DNA of 64,000 nt from Lucifuga dentata (taxonomy: Eukaryota > Chordata > Actinopteri > Ophidiiformes > Bythitidae): contig VXCM01000306.1 in NCBI GenBank assembly GCA_014773175.1, forward strand, positions 286,501-350,500, written 5' to 3'. Of the stretch, positions 24,629 through 37,100 are shown one piece after another; the stretch's first letter is position 1; each line of letters starts with the position of its first letter. The notes under the pieces were generated by a model. It saw only the letters and a list, made by a program, of their open reading frames with translations, was not told the origin of the DNA and made no database searches. Both the position numbers and the translations under genes were made by a program.

Positions 24629-25528
24629 TCTTAACGTGACAGCAGTGCTCAGAGTACGTGACAGTTGTTGCTTGTTAGCATCACAATAAGGCCTGAAGCT
24701 AATTTTGTAAGTACTATACGTTATATAATTAATTGGTAACGAGACTGCCATGTCGTAAAATTTGAGCATTTTATTTGCATAAGATTTTATTTTGAAATTC
24801 TGCCTTTTGCTGATAAAACTATTTAAACAGTTATTATTACTATCGCTAGCAAGATGTTTGCAAGCGACTGATTATGTAACTTACATTGTTCCCGCACTGT
24901 CTGTTAATTGATATAACGAAACATGTTACAGATTTTGTCTTAAACTGGAAATATTTAACACAGTAATCCGTTTAGCTATTGGTCCTTACAATTTCGGCCT
25001 GCCTAGTTGTGAATTAGTAGCAATTTCTGGTAATTATGGTAAGGTTGATAATTAAGTTGCCTATCAGGATTCTTAGTTTATAAAATTCAATTGAGTACTT
25101 GTTAGTTTCTTTGGTTGTGTGCGTGTATTTATGTATACAAGCAACTTTAGTTTAAATTTTCTAGTGTTAATATAAAACCTTAAGCGTGAACTAACTAGTA
25201 ACTACACCAGTACACTGTTTTCCTGAGATGTAGTGAAGTGGATATATAAAATCTTACAAAATGTAAATAATTAAGTGAATTATCAGTACTGTACATTAAA
25301 ATTATTTGAGAGTAATTGAGTAAATGTATTTAGTTATTTCCCACTTCTGATCATAAGACAGCTAATATACACTATTAATGATTGATAAGAACAGCCATTA
25401 GTTTTAACTCTGAAGTAGTACAGTATTTGAGATATTGTGAGTGTTTATTGTGTTGTCACTGTATATGCATGGACCTTTGTCTATTCAGTACTTTATTATC
25501 AGTTCTAACAGACTTTCTCATTTCAGCC

Positions 25529-27451
25529 ATGGCAACAGAGGGTGCAGAAAAGACAGGTGAGGATGGTCCAGGAGCTGGGGAGAAAGTCACCACCAGATTT
25601 GATCTGGAGAAGGAGACAGAGCTTCGGTTTGAGGTGGAGTCAGGGGAGCCAGAAGAAGGAAAGAAGCCAGAAGAAGTTGTGCTGGAGCTCCTCACAGGAA
25701 TGGCTGAGGTGTTTGGCTCAGAGCTCAATCGCAACAAGAAGTACAGGTTCGGACCAGGCTCAAAGATAGCAGTTTTCACCTGGCAGGGCTGCAGTGTGGT
25801 TCTTGAAGGGAAACCAGAGGTCAGAACTTGGACAAGAGTCTATGCAAGTGTGTGAATGTGATAATGCGGGTTCTGTGTGACATTGGGATATGGTCTAACA
25901 TTTAACCCTCCCTCATTACCACAGGTAGCATATGTATCCAAGGACACTCCCATGCTGCTCTACCTGAACACACACGCTGCCCTGGAACAGATGCGAAGAC
26001 AAGCAGAGCGTGACAATGAGAGAGGGCCAAGGGTAGATTTCAGTGTTTGTGTTAATGGTGTTCTATAAAGCCTTTATCATTACTACTCGTGAGCATATGA
26101 GATCCTGAAAAATCTTTTTTTTTTTGTTGACACTGAATTATGATCTCTCAGGTGATGGTCGTGGGGCCTACAGATGTGGGGAAGTCAACGCTGTGCCGAC
26201 TGCTACTGAATTATGCTGTAAGGGTGGCCAGGAGGCCTACACTAGTAGAACTTGATGTTGGACAGAGTGGGGTAAGCTCTTTTGAATTCATACACACACA
26301 CACAGATCCAGAGATTTTTTTTTTTTAATGTTCACAATCTCTTGCAAGACCTTTGGTGTCTTTTTATTTATTTATAATGTGGATTTAGTATCAGTTTACC
26401 TTTGAACTCCCATGATACAAATCTTATTGATGAACATGCTTTCAGGTGTCTGTACCTGGAACAGTGTCTGCTCTCTGCATTGAGCGCCCAGCAGATGTGG
26501 AGGAAGGTTTCTCAGTCCAGGCTCCTTTGGTGTACCACTTTGGCTCTACGACCCCAGGGACCAACATCAAACTTTACAATAAGGTGAGAAACAAATGCTT
26601 AATCTTTCACAACACATATAATCTACAGTGTGACCCACTGCCAAACTTTGGTGGATGTGGGGTGCAACACTGGTCAGATGTATTTAAACTAAAATTTGCC
26701 ATGAGATATGGTTGATCTGAGGTATTAATCTTCTTCTGCTGTGTGTCTTTATAATTCTCTTGTTGTATAGCTTACATCATGCCTGGCTGACGTGTTTTCT
26801 CAGCGCTGTGAGGTGAACAGGAAAGCCAGTGTAGGAGGCTGTATAATCAACACCTGCGGCTGGGTGAAGGGCTCTGGATACCAAGCTCTGGTCCATTGCG
26901 CTTCTGCCTTTGAGGTGGATGTAGTGCTGGTGCTGGACCATGAGAGACTTTATAATGAACTCAAACGAGACCTCCCCCACTTTGTCAGGGTTGTGCTCCT
27001 ACCCAAGTCTGGTGGGGTGGTGGAACGCTCCAAGGAGTGCCGGAGGGTGACTCGGGATGAGAAGATACGTGAGTACTTCTATGGCTTCCGTGGAGTGTCC
27101 TTCTACCCTCATATCTTTGATGTGCGTTTCTCAGATGTCCGCATCTACAAAATTGGGGCACCATCCATTCCAGACTCGTGTCTGCCACTGGGAATGTCTC
27201 AGGATGACACACAGCTAAAGCTCGTACCCGTGACACCAGGGCGAGACCTCACCTATCATGTGCTGAGCGTGAGCTGCGCTGAAGATGGAGAGGAAGGAGC
27301 AAGAAGGGGTATAGTTGAGAGCCCTGTATGTGGCTTCATTGTAGTGACTCAGGTGGACACACAAGCGCAGATATTGAAAGTTCTGTCACCTGCACGCAGA
27401 CCGCTGCCCAGACACACTCTGCTTATCATGGACATTCGTTTCATGACCTAA
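25529..27451 (+). CDS. clp1: Polyribonucleotide 5'-hydroxyl-kinase CLP1 / cleavage factor IIm subunit
   Basis: Five exons: 25529-25819, 25925-26032, 26152-26271, 26446-26583, 26771-27451, giving 445 residues (human 425). The N-terminal beta domain includes [14 protein letters not shown] and [14 protein letters not shown]. The kinase core begins with a P-loop GPTDVGKST at residues 138-146, followed by [17 protein letters not shown] and [15 protein letters not shown]. The C-terminal domain ends GFIVV...[10 protein letters not shown]. The family phosphorylates RNA 5'-hydroxyl ends, works with the tRNA splicing endonuclease, and takes part in mRNA 3'-end cleavage in the nucleus. It has an extra acidic/Gly-Glu stretch near the N terminus compared with human. 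The ATG follows a CAG acceptor by two bases, so a 5' UTR intron is likely. AATAAA at 27811-27816 marks the probable 3' end. All borders are GT-AG. Confidence 0.96.
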
Positions 27452-27816
27452 AATGAGGAAGGCTGAAGGATGGGGTCACAAAAGAAATGGCCGTCAGAAA
27501 GTGAGCTGTTCTGTTGAGTAGATTTTAATGCCTGGAAATGGTTTTTGTTTTACAGTTTTCTGGTTTGTGCTTTGCAAAATGCTGGATAAGGACTGCAGAG
27601 AACCAGAATTAAAATATAGTTGGTATTAAACAATTTGTTTGAAAATCCTAAATTGGAATTTGGCAAGTCAAGAACAAGCTGTAAATTAATATTATACTCT
27701 TATAGACTACATTGTACAGGTGTTTGGAAAATTTGTGGCAGGGATATTTCTATCAGTACTGTTCTTGTCTTCATGAGAATCTGTTTTATGAACAGCGTTT
27801 TTTCATATATAATAAA

Positions 27817-28687
27817 CCTTTTTAAAAAATCACTTTTTCTGTGTTTTGTGTGAATTGCATACAAATGAAAGGAGTCACACTTTAAAGAGACCCACAGTTA
27901 ATTTCCTGTTAGGTCATTGCCCATTTGAACAGACAATCCAGTTTTTTTTGGATAGTCCTCCTACATTTGTCGGTCTTGTAATGTAGGTAGTTCGGGATTT
28001 TTTTTCTCCACGTTTTGAAAAAAAAATCTGCTGGTACACCAATACAACGAGCGTGCATGTAATTTAATGTGCCCTAAACATCACAATTTTCCAGAATCAG
28101 TCCAGATTAGCTTGGATAATCAACAGACATTAGTATCAACTTGTTACTGGGAAATATTTCTTGCAGAAAATACAAAATGGAAACCTGAAAGCCAAGTCTA
28201 TGGATTATCCTGAGTAACCAGGAATGTTTTTACAAATCACATCAATAAGGAGTTTTTCAAATGTAATTTTTTAATGCTTTGAATACAAACAAATCTTTGA
28301 GATGAAATATACAAGAAGTAAATATAACTGAATATAAATACACAGGTTTACACAAACATCAAGGGAATTCTTTACTTTTTCCTATTTTACACAGTTACAG
28401 GTGTATATATAGTGAAAAAAAATGAATCTAAAAAAGTGGCTTTCAACTAAAATTCACATTTGTGTATGCCATATTTACCAAATATGAGAAGAAATATAAA
28501 TATATAAATATAAATATATAATATAATATATAAATATAGCACAATATAGCACTAGGTTTTAGTCAGATATTCAGAAAATATCTTTGTCTTCCAATGTGCT
28601 GTAGCAGTGGAGATAAATGATTCTAATCAAAAGTTTGAGAAAAACTGACAACTTCTCTCAACATCGACCTGCCTTATTACTTCTAGA

Positions 28688-28726
<39 letters not shown>

Positions 28727-28980
28727 ACCAGCGGGATATATTAGACGTAAATTCTGAAATAAATTGTATTTGTAATGCAGAATCTGTTACTTAGTCGCGC
28801 AGATTTCTAGTTTATGTATTTTAATTTTGATGCCCAAAATCAAATCTCTCTGACAAAAAAGAATTGTTGACTCTGGATAATCCACTAATATATTTGTACT
28901 TTTTTTTTTATGACTTTAGGATTAGGCCACACCTACCCCATTTCTGATTGGTTGTTGATTCCACCTGAGGGAGGACAGAC
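27817..28980. other. clp1-zdhhc5 intergenic region
   Basis: AT-rich DNA with an ATAAATAT tract near 28497-28545 and a 36-base A homopolymer near 28688-28724. An inverted CCAAT box (ATTGG, 28947-28951) and a CACACC-type box (28928) lie just before a probable zdhhc5 first exon. No coding exon is seen. Confidence 0.5.
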
Positions 28981-29100
28981 TAGTTCCGGGATTCCGATGT
29001 CGGCCTACAGGATAGCTAACTAGTTGGCTAACAGCTAAATCAAGAAGGACCGAAACGACTCACACCCGAGAAACAAGGCGACTCGCACTTTCGACATAAG
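28981..29100 (+). other. zdhhc5: Probable non-coding first exon of zdhhc5
   Basis: A CG-richer stretch ends ...CGACATAAG followed by the consensus donor GTACGT at 29101, downstream of an inverted CCAAT box and with no long ORF. A second 5' UTR exon may begin at 30688 after TTTATTACAG. A (CT)n tract lies at 29918-29960 in the intron between. The start is approximate. Confidence 0.4.
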
Positions 29101-29910
29101 GTACGTCTTGTTTGTTTTTACGTGGATGGTGTTTTTAATGTTGCTGTAGTTTTAATGTCAGCCGTCAATGAAATCCCATTCCGCGAATGTAAAGCTCTCA
29201 TGCTAAACAGGTATCTTTAGCTAACTCCTTTAGCTGTTGGAAAAGACAGGCAGTGTTGCAAAACAACTTTCAATGCTCGGTAAGAGCTGAGTGGTTCTTC
29301 AATGCGGATTGCCTGAAACTATTTAATTTGGTGGTTTATGTTATAAAACAGCGTTAACTAGTTAATAGAGAATTAAAGAAACGAACGCATTGAGTTTGAG
29401 GAGGTTCATTATGGTGCGAGCAGATTATAGCAGTTATCTGGACTGAATCTTAGCACTGCTCTGGCCTGTTGTTTTACCATTAATTTATTTTAAAGTATGA
29501 TAATTTAACATTTTAAGTATGAGATGTTAGTCTGTCCAATAGTGCAGATTTTTCTTACACGTTCGGTAGCAACTGTCAGCGTGACACTTCGTCTCGAAAA
29601 TTGAATTAAATTATCTTAATTGTCTTGAGTTGCCATTTAACGATGCAGTTTTCTTTCTGCGGGTTGTTGCGGGGGCATGACAGTAGTAGGCAAGATTAGA
29701 CGCGGAGATTTTCGGATTAACATCCATTATAGTCGAGGGATTTGTTGTGTACCAGATGAGATGATAAACTACAGACACACTAACACTGTCTTGGCCACAG
29801 GTCTATGTTTGTTAGTGCTGTAGATCGTTGAAGAGAGGGGTGTGTCCAAACGATCAGATTACAGTACGAGTCCGGATCTGTTTTCTCTGTGTTCACACTG
29901 CAACGATTCG

Positions 29911-29964
<54 letters not shown>

Positions 29965-31972
29965 CTCTGAGTGTTTGGGAGAGAGACAGACAGACATAAA
30001 GTTTCCAGCCCCTTATGATGTGGTGGTTAAAGTGGGAGGTGTTTCATAACCACCTGAGGCCATTCAGGTGACAGCTGTCAAGAGTAGCTCATTTCACCCT
30101 GTATAGAAGTGACAGGGATAGATATACAGGATACTCGCCTTGAAAAGCAATTTTCTAAGACTGTTATACTGGGTGATCATGTTAATTTGTCTCACAGGGC
30201 TTTTACAGGCCCACACAGTAATGGTACTTTACCAGTCCAAACTCTCTAGGAAGACAAGGTCAAAGAGAAATCCCCTTTTCTCGAGCAGCCGGGTGTGCAA
30301 TAGGAGCTGTAAGCGAGGAAGTTGTAGCGTTTGTTGAAAATCCATTGTGCAACAACAAAACTATGAAGTAGCAAGATAATCTTAAAACAATCCACAGATA
30401 ATGTCGGACAAAAGATCTGAATAGAAGTTTGTGAGAGGCAGTGGAAAGAGTCTCGTGAATTTTATCGCAATTAAAAATAACCTCCAAGAGGCAGTTAGGT
30501 AGTCAGTCTGAGAGTAAAACATCGGCTTCTGTCAGTTACCTCTGGTCTTCCACTTCAAACTTGATGGTGGAGTTTAAACCTATAACATGAAACCTAGGAT
30601 TTTTCATACATTGGTTTTACTCTACCTGTTTTTGTCTTATGATTTGTCACCTGACAGTTGTGTAATTTGTTTTTGATTTATTACAGGGGCATCTTACAGG
30701 TTGTTGACAGAAACTCCAGCTGGAAGAAGACAGGGGACAAATAGAAAAAATGGACTGATGTATCTGACCACATGACAGTGTTGCTCCTGCTGCACATGGC
30801 TTTACTTAAAAGATGCACAATGGGAAAGGAGTTGTATCTGCAGACAATTTGGAGGTGGGAGGGGTCTCTACACCCGGACCCCATCAAGTGTGGTGACACC
30901 TCTGTGACACTCACAGGACTTCTTTTTGGAATGAGTTGATTCTGTCCCCATATCGAAGCAAAGACTGACGGCAGATTGTCGGAAAGACCCGAGAGGATTC
31001 CGCTCAACTGATTGAGCTATTTTACTTGCAAAATACTTCAACTGGACTTTTATTTAAGCAACTTCCCGCCGCTTGTTTTAAAGTGACTCCGTTTTTTTGG
31101 ATGCTTTTCCCCCATTGATGTAGTTTGAAGCGCTGGAACTGTCCCTGCTGCAGCCATCCTCAGCCTCTTCCACCCACTCAGTGCCTAAATAAACTCTCTT
31201 GGACAAGCACAGAAGTTCTCAGCAGCTGCTGTGCTCAGTCCCTCTGCCAGTTCTCCTCTGCGTGCTTCTACTCTTGGCCTGCTGACGACCCACCCACTAC
31301 CTCTTTAATTTTCGGCTCTTTTCATATTTGGTTTCTCCGAGAGGGATAATCCAACTCAAGCACACTGATGAATAGCATTAATGCAATTACAGGATAGAAG
31401 CCTGTGTTGCTCTAGCATTAGCTGTCTGTGTGTGTGTGTGTGTGTGTGTGTGAGAGTGAGTGTCCATGCTGGTGTGTATATGCGCAGCAACGTTAATGTT
31501 GCACTGGTACCAGGGAGCAGCAGAAGATTAGATTTATTTATACTCTTGCACCAAATACACTTACATTGAAGCCATAAGATATATTTATGAATTCTACACA
31601 CATATTTTTATATCACACTGCTCTTATATAGTTTTGCTTTTTCATGCTTCTATTAAAAATATGCACACAAAGAACATATATTTACAACAGTCTATAGAAA
31701 TGCAAGTAGAGCTATATATTGCTTTGTAAAGAGAAAAAAAATCCACTGTTTTTGAGAGATTATAATAGTGCAAGAAGATTTGTTGGCTGGACACAGAAAA
31801 TTTCCCTGTGTTTCCATAGGCTTGTTTTTTAAATTTTTCAGTCTGTAATCATGGCATCTCCCAAACAAACGTCACCACACTCCCCATTTGACTTATAAAG
31901 CATCTTTTACAGTAGGTAGACAGTCGATACCTACCTCTTTCTCTGTCCCCTCCCTCTCTGCCTTGCCGGGCA

Positions 31973-33903
31973 ATGCCAGGCCTCAGCGGTGAGGGGGTTG
32001 GGGGGGGAGTGGGTGGCCCTGTTTCTGCTCCTCCCCGTGCATTTCGTCCAAGCCGTTACGTCCCGGTCTCTGCAGCCACCATTTTCCTTGTCGGATCCAC
32101 CACCCTCTTCTTCTGCTTCACGTAAGTGTCTCTCTCAGCCATTAACATAATACACTCCTGCATCATGCAAACACAGTTGTGTCACTGCTCTCCTCACCAA
32201 TAAAGTGTGTCCATATTGGAGTTTGCTTAAGTTTGTGTTTTTTTTTTTTCCATGGCATTCTGTTGGTTTGTTGTTTTTCCACCTGTGTTNCTTAAGTTTG
32301 TGTTTTTTTTTTTTCCATGGCATTCTGTTGGTTTGTTGTTTTTCCACCTGTGTTGCTCAGGAGAAAGTTTACCAAGCAAACTTACAGCGCTCTCATACAC
32401 ACAGTTCTCATGCTTGTGAGCTCTTCTTGCGATTCACAGTCTTCTGTTATACAGCCTCAATGGATCTGTCTAAGGCTTAAAGGACTATCCTCTCACTCAT
32501 ACTCTTAAAGGACCATACCAGCCATTTTGCATGTTTGAGCCTCATATATTCAATTTTCATACGCGTACCGTTACTGACAGTCGTTTCCTAAAGCAATGGA
32601 ATGGTGAATTAATTTTTTTTTCCTACCTTCCAGACCACCATTGGTTTCAGTCAATTCTGGTATGCTATTAAAATCAACTTGTTGATACTTGAAACGTTCC
32701 TGGTAACAAGACGTATATTCAGTTTTTTTTTTTTTTTTTTTTGTTTTTTTTTGTTTTGTTTTGTTTTGTTTTTTTGTGGAAGTTACGCAATTTTAGCATT
32801 GAAGCGCAATAAAAAGCGCAGAGTGAATGTATCTCTCCACCAGGGAATATAATCCCAAAAATCAAAAGACCTGTGTTTATTGAAAAATTTAAATGACTGT
32901 GACTTCATAAGGCTGCGTAACTATTAGCAGCCCAAACATAAATTTTTAAGGTGGGTGTATCGCTTGAATATTTGATTGTGAAAGATTAAGAAATTTTTCA
33001 AAATATCAAGAAAGCTGAAATACGGTTTTATCCTTTGGGAAACGTTGTCAGTAACTTTACATGTATGAAAATTGAATATATTAGGCTCAAACCTGCAAAA
33101 TAGATGGTATGGTCCTTTAACTGCTTTGAACAAAGGCTTGTTATTTTATAGTGTGTAGACTGTCGTTCATGTTCCTGTGTTTTGTCAGTCACAAGTGCTG
33201 AGAATCAAGCCTGCTGCTGCGTCTTCAAGTCTCCAGCTGCTGCTCTTTCTGGCTTGAATATACCAATAAACCTGTCAAGCTTTGGAATCATTCATTGTTT
33301 TGGTAATAGATTTCATCTGTAATCTTGTTTTCTCCTGTTTCTTACCATCAGGTGCCCATGGCTGTCAGAGTATTTCTCCTCTGTCATTCCCATCTACGTC
33401 GCTGTGATCTTCCTCTTCACCCTCGCCAACTTCTGCATGGCTACTTTCATGGACCCCGGTGTCTTCCCCAGAGGTAATCACACACGGGTAGTGTCGGCAT
33501 ACCCTCATAAGTTAATTATCAAGTATTATTTCTGTAGTGCTCTTCAGTGTATGATTTTTTCAAAAAGTGTACATCATTGATAAAATGAGACGACAAGACA
33601 GGAGAAATAAAAACATAGGCAAAATTATAGCCAAGATCCTTGTGAACTCTTACTTTTACTTCATATAACACAATACAAGGACACCATATGTTTTGTCAGT
33701 ATGATATGACTGCAGTGTGTGTGTGTGTGTGTGTGTCTTTAGCGGAGGAGGATGAGGATAAAGAGGATGATTTCCGCGCTCCGCTTTACAAGACAGTGGA
33801 GATCAAAGGTATCCAGGTGCGCATGAAGTGGTGCTCAACCTGTCGTTTCTACCGGCCGCCGCGCTGCTCGCACTGCTCAGTGTGCGACAACTGTGTGGAG
33901 GTA

Positions 33904-33935
<32 letters not shown>

Positions 33936-34092
33936 GCATCATAGACAAGTCTTTGCATACAGTTGAATACATTACATACCCAGCTTTGGTCTGTGTGCAT
34001 TATTTACAAGATTTCAAACTAACTCTCACAGCAAACATTTATAAACTCTAACATGACTTGGCTGCTGAACCTAGATCTGTTCTATTCTTAGA

Positions 34093-34144
<52 letters not shown>

Positions 34145-37100
34145 AGAGGTTAATGTTGTGTTCACTTCTGATTGTTTCTGTTTCTTTTTTTTCCCCATAC
34201 ACTTGTGTTTTCTTTCCTGCCTTCCTTTCCTCAACCCTTTACCCTGTACCCTGTCAGGATTTTGACCACCATTGTCCTTGGGTGAACAACTGCATCGGCC
34301 GGAGGAATTACCGCTATTTCTTCCTCTTCTTGCTGTCGCTCACCACCCACATCGTGAACGTATTCGGCTTTGGCTTGGTTTACGTCCTGCACCACCGCCA
34401 GCAGCTGGACACGCTGCACGCTGCTGTTACGTATCCTTTACCTGAAAGTTACAGTGTGGGGCTTTATTGATGTGAGGGATTTCGGTATTTTTTTGTGTTT
34501 TGCTGGTTTGGTTGTATCCTCCTTGACCTTTTCCTCCAAGTATGGCTGTGATGTGTGTGGCTGGTCTGTTTTTTGTCCCAGTAGCTGGTCTGACTGGGTT
34601 CCACATGGTTTTAGTGGCCCGTGGCAGAACCACAAATGAACAGGTAGAGAAAACTGCTGCTGGCGTGCTTCCCATCACTGCTGCAAATACATGTCACTAG
34701 TTCTTTAGTCTGCGAACCCTCCTCTGTTCTCGTCCACATATCACAGATAGGCTTTGCCACCCATTGTGTTAAATAATCACACCGATGTCATGTCCCTTTT
34801 TCTAACAGTTTGTAGACTTTCAAGGGTGCACACTTGGATTTAGTACAGCATTTCACAACATGCACACACACAAATCCACTCTTTCATCTTCGATTCACAG
34901 TTCAGAAGTCAGAAATTCTACTCACTCTGCAAGTGTGCGCTCCCACTCCCAAACCCTGTCAGCGCATTTCTGTCCTTTAAAAACCCTTGTAATCATCGCG
35001 TCATTCCAGTCACATGACCAAAATTACAAAATGAGATATTCCTTCTTTCTGGTTGATGATGAAGATGTTTCAACATCAAATATTAAAGGGGAATATATGG
35101 GTTGTTCATCAGAGTGTAACAAATTAAAGAAGTCAGGATTTTTAATGACGATCATGTGACGACCTGCCTAGTGGGAGGCTGTGGTCAGTTTGAGTTGAGT
35201 TACACTGCAAGTAACTTTTATTTTGTTGGATTGTAATTGAGTAGCTGAAGACTCAGGTGTACATTTTGTAAATAGTTTTTCCAAATTATTGAATACTTCT
35301 TGTATATAACTTTTTCACTATGGGAGTATAGTTTTTTTTGGTTGTTTTTACACTGTCTGCACCTGGGAGGCTTGGAAAATAAAACACCCTTTACTTTCTC
35401 TGCAGCTACGCCTGTATTTTTTCCCAATTGTTGAGAACGGAGGCAACAGGATTGAACCTCAGCATGATTTCTCTCTCTCTCTGTTTCTCTGCTCCATCCT
35501 AGGTGACGGGGAAGTTTCGGGGAGGTGTTAACCCTTTCACCAACGGCTGCTTGAGGAATATTTCGCATGTGCTGTGTAGCTCCCAGGCTCCCAGGTCAGC
35601 CATCCTCTCTGCATTCCTTTTGTTTTCTCCCCTCCTTTACACTGAGTATTCTTTCCACTTTTTGTAAATTCTTTCCCCTTCCATGTTTCCACTCTACCCT
35701 TTTTATTGTTCTCACTTGTCTCATTGGCAGTGTATGAATACAAGCCTTCAGTGCGAATGGCTTCTGATGTTAAATGTTAGTATTGGGCATGACTGTATTT
35801 TATTTTTTTTTTATGTACGTGCCTGTGTTAGATACGTGGGCCGGTGGCGGAGCTCTCAGGCAGTTGAAGTACAGCCACCGTTTCTTAGGCCATCCCTCAC
35901 CGAGGCCCAGCTCGAAGCCAAGGTCCTGGACAATGGCATCCAGAATGACAGACACAGCACCAGGGTAAGTGAAAACAAATCTGAGTGTCTATAATTGGGA
36001 ATGTCTGCATGTAGAATCCATCCAAAAGTAGTATATGTAAAACTAAATAAAAGGTTACTCTAAAACCCCACCATATATGGATAATGAGGATTGTGTTAAG
36101 GTAGATTAAAAATGTGTTTGACTCCATTCATTGTGTGTGTGTGTATGTGTCCGTCTTTGTCCTTGCCAGTCCAAGAGCAGTCTTGATCAGATGGAGAGCC
36201 AATCAGCAGACGCGGAACCTCCACCTCCTCCCAAGCCAGAGCCACGATACCCTGGCCTGCCCCGTGCTGACACTGAAGGTGAGGCGCACACTCACAGACA
36301 CACACACATACGTGCACAAGTGAACTCAAGTTGATCCACATTGGTTTTACCTGAGATATCAGTACCTGAGTGTTGACCATCACAAAACACACAGAGCTTC
36401 ACGTCTCATGTCAATAGATAAATGTTTGTTCTCTAATCAAAAACACACACACCGCCTTTAAAATGTCACTTTTGTTTCTTGCGGCTCAGAGAGCAGCTTG
36501 TTGACTGAAGCTCCTCCCACTCCATCAATGTTTAAGTACCGACCAGCCTACAGCAGCCCAGGAAGGAACCACACCCCCTTCTCACACCCCAACAAGGTAC
36601 AAATAGATTTGAACTTATACAGAACTCAAGATATTAGGTATTCATTTAGATAAGCTAATAGTATTAAAGGTACAATCAGCTGAGATTGAAGTAAACCACG
36701 TGACTTGACCTGATCACAACAGGACCACAGAGACAAGCTTACTTAGCAGGCTTGTAAAAAAAAAAAAAAGAGAGAGAGAAATACAAACTAACAATATTCT
36801 GTGTATTACTAATTTAATGGGGGATGTAGAGCAGGATGTACTCACCTAAATAAAATTTCACAGATTTGCTGGCAGTTACGCTCTTCCACTTCTTATTTGC
36901 TTTGTGGTTATTAATATCGTGCCCCTCTTTTTTTTTTTTACTTTAAATTGATCATTCAGTGGCCATCGGTCGATCAGTAAGTCTCAGCTAGTGTCATCTG
37001 TGTGTGTGTGTGTCTATCCCTTTGACTTTGTCTGTGTGTTTGGATGGATCTATCCTCCCCCTGAGACTGCATTGACTGGAGTGACTATTTCATGTATGTA

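Noticed and set aside
20400..31970. miR-130 family hairpin, which lies near CLP1 in mammals
   Set aside because: I looked for the mature sequence on both strands around selenoh, clp1 and zdhhc5 and did not find it.
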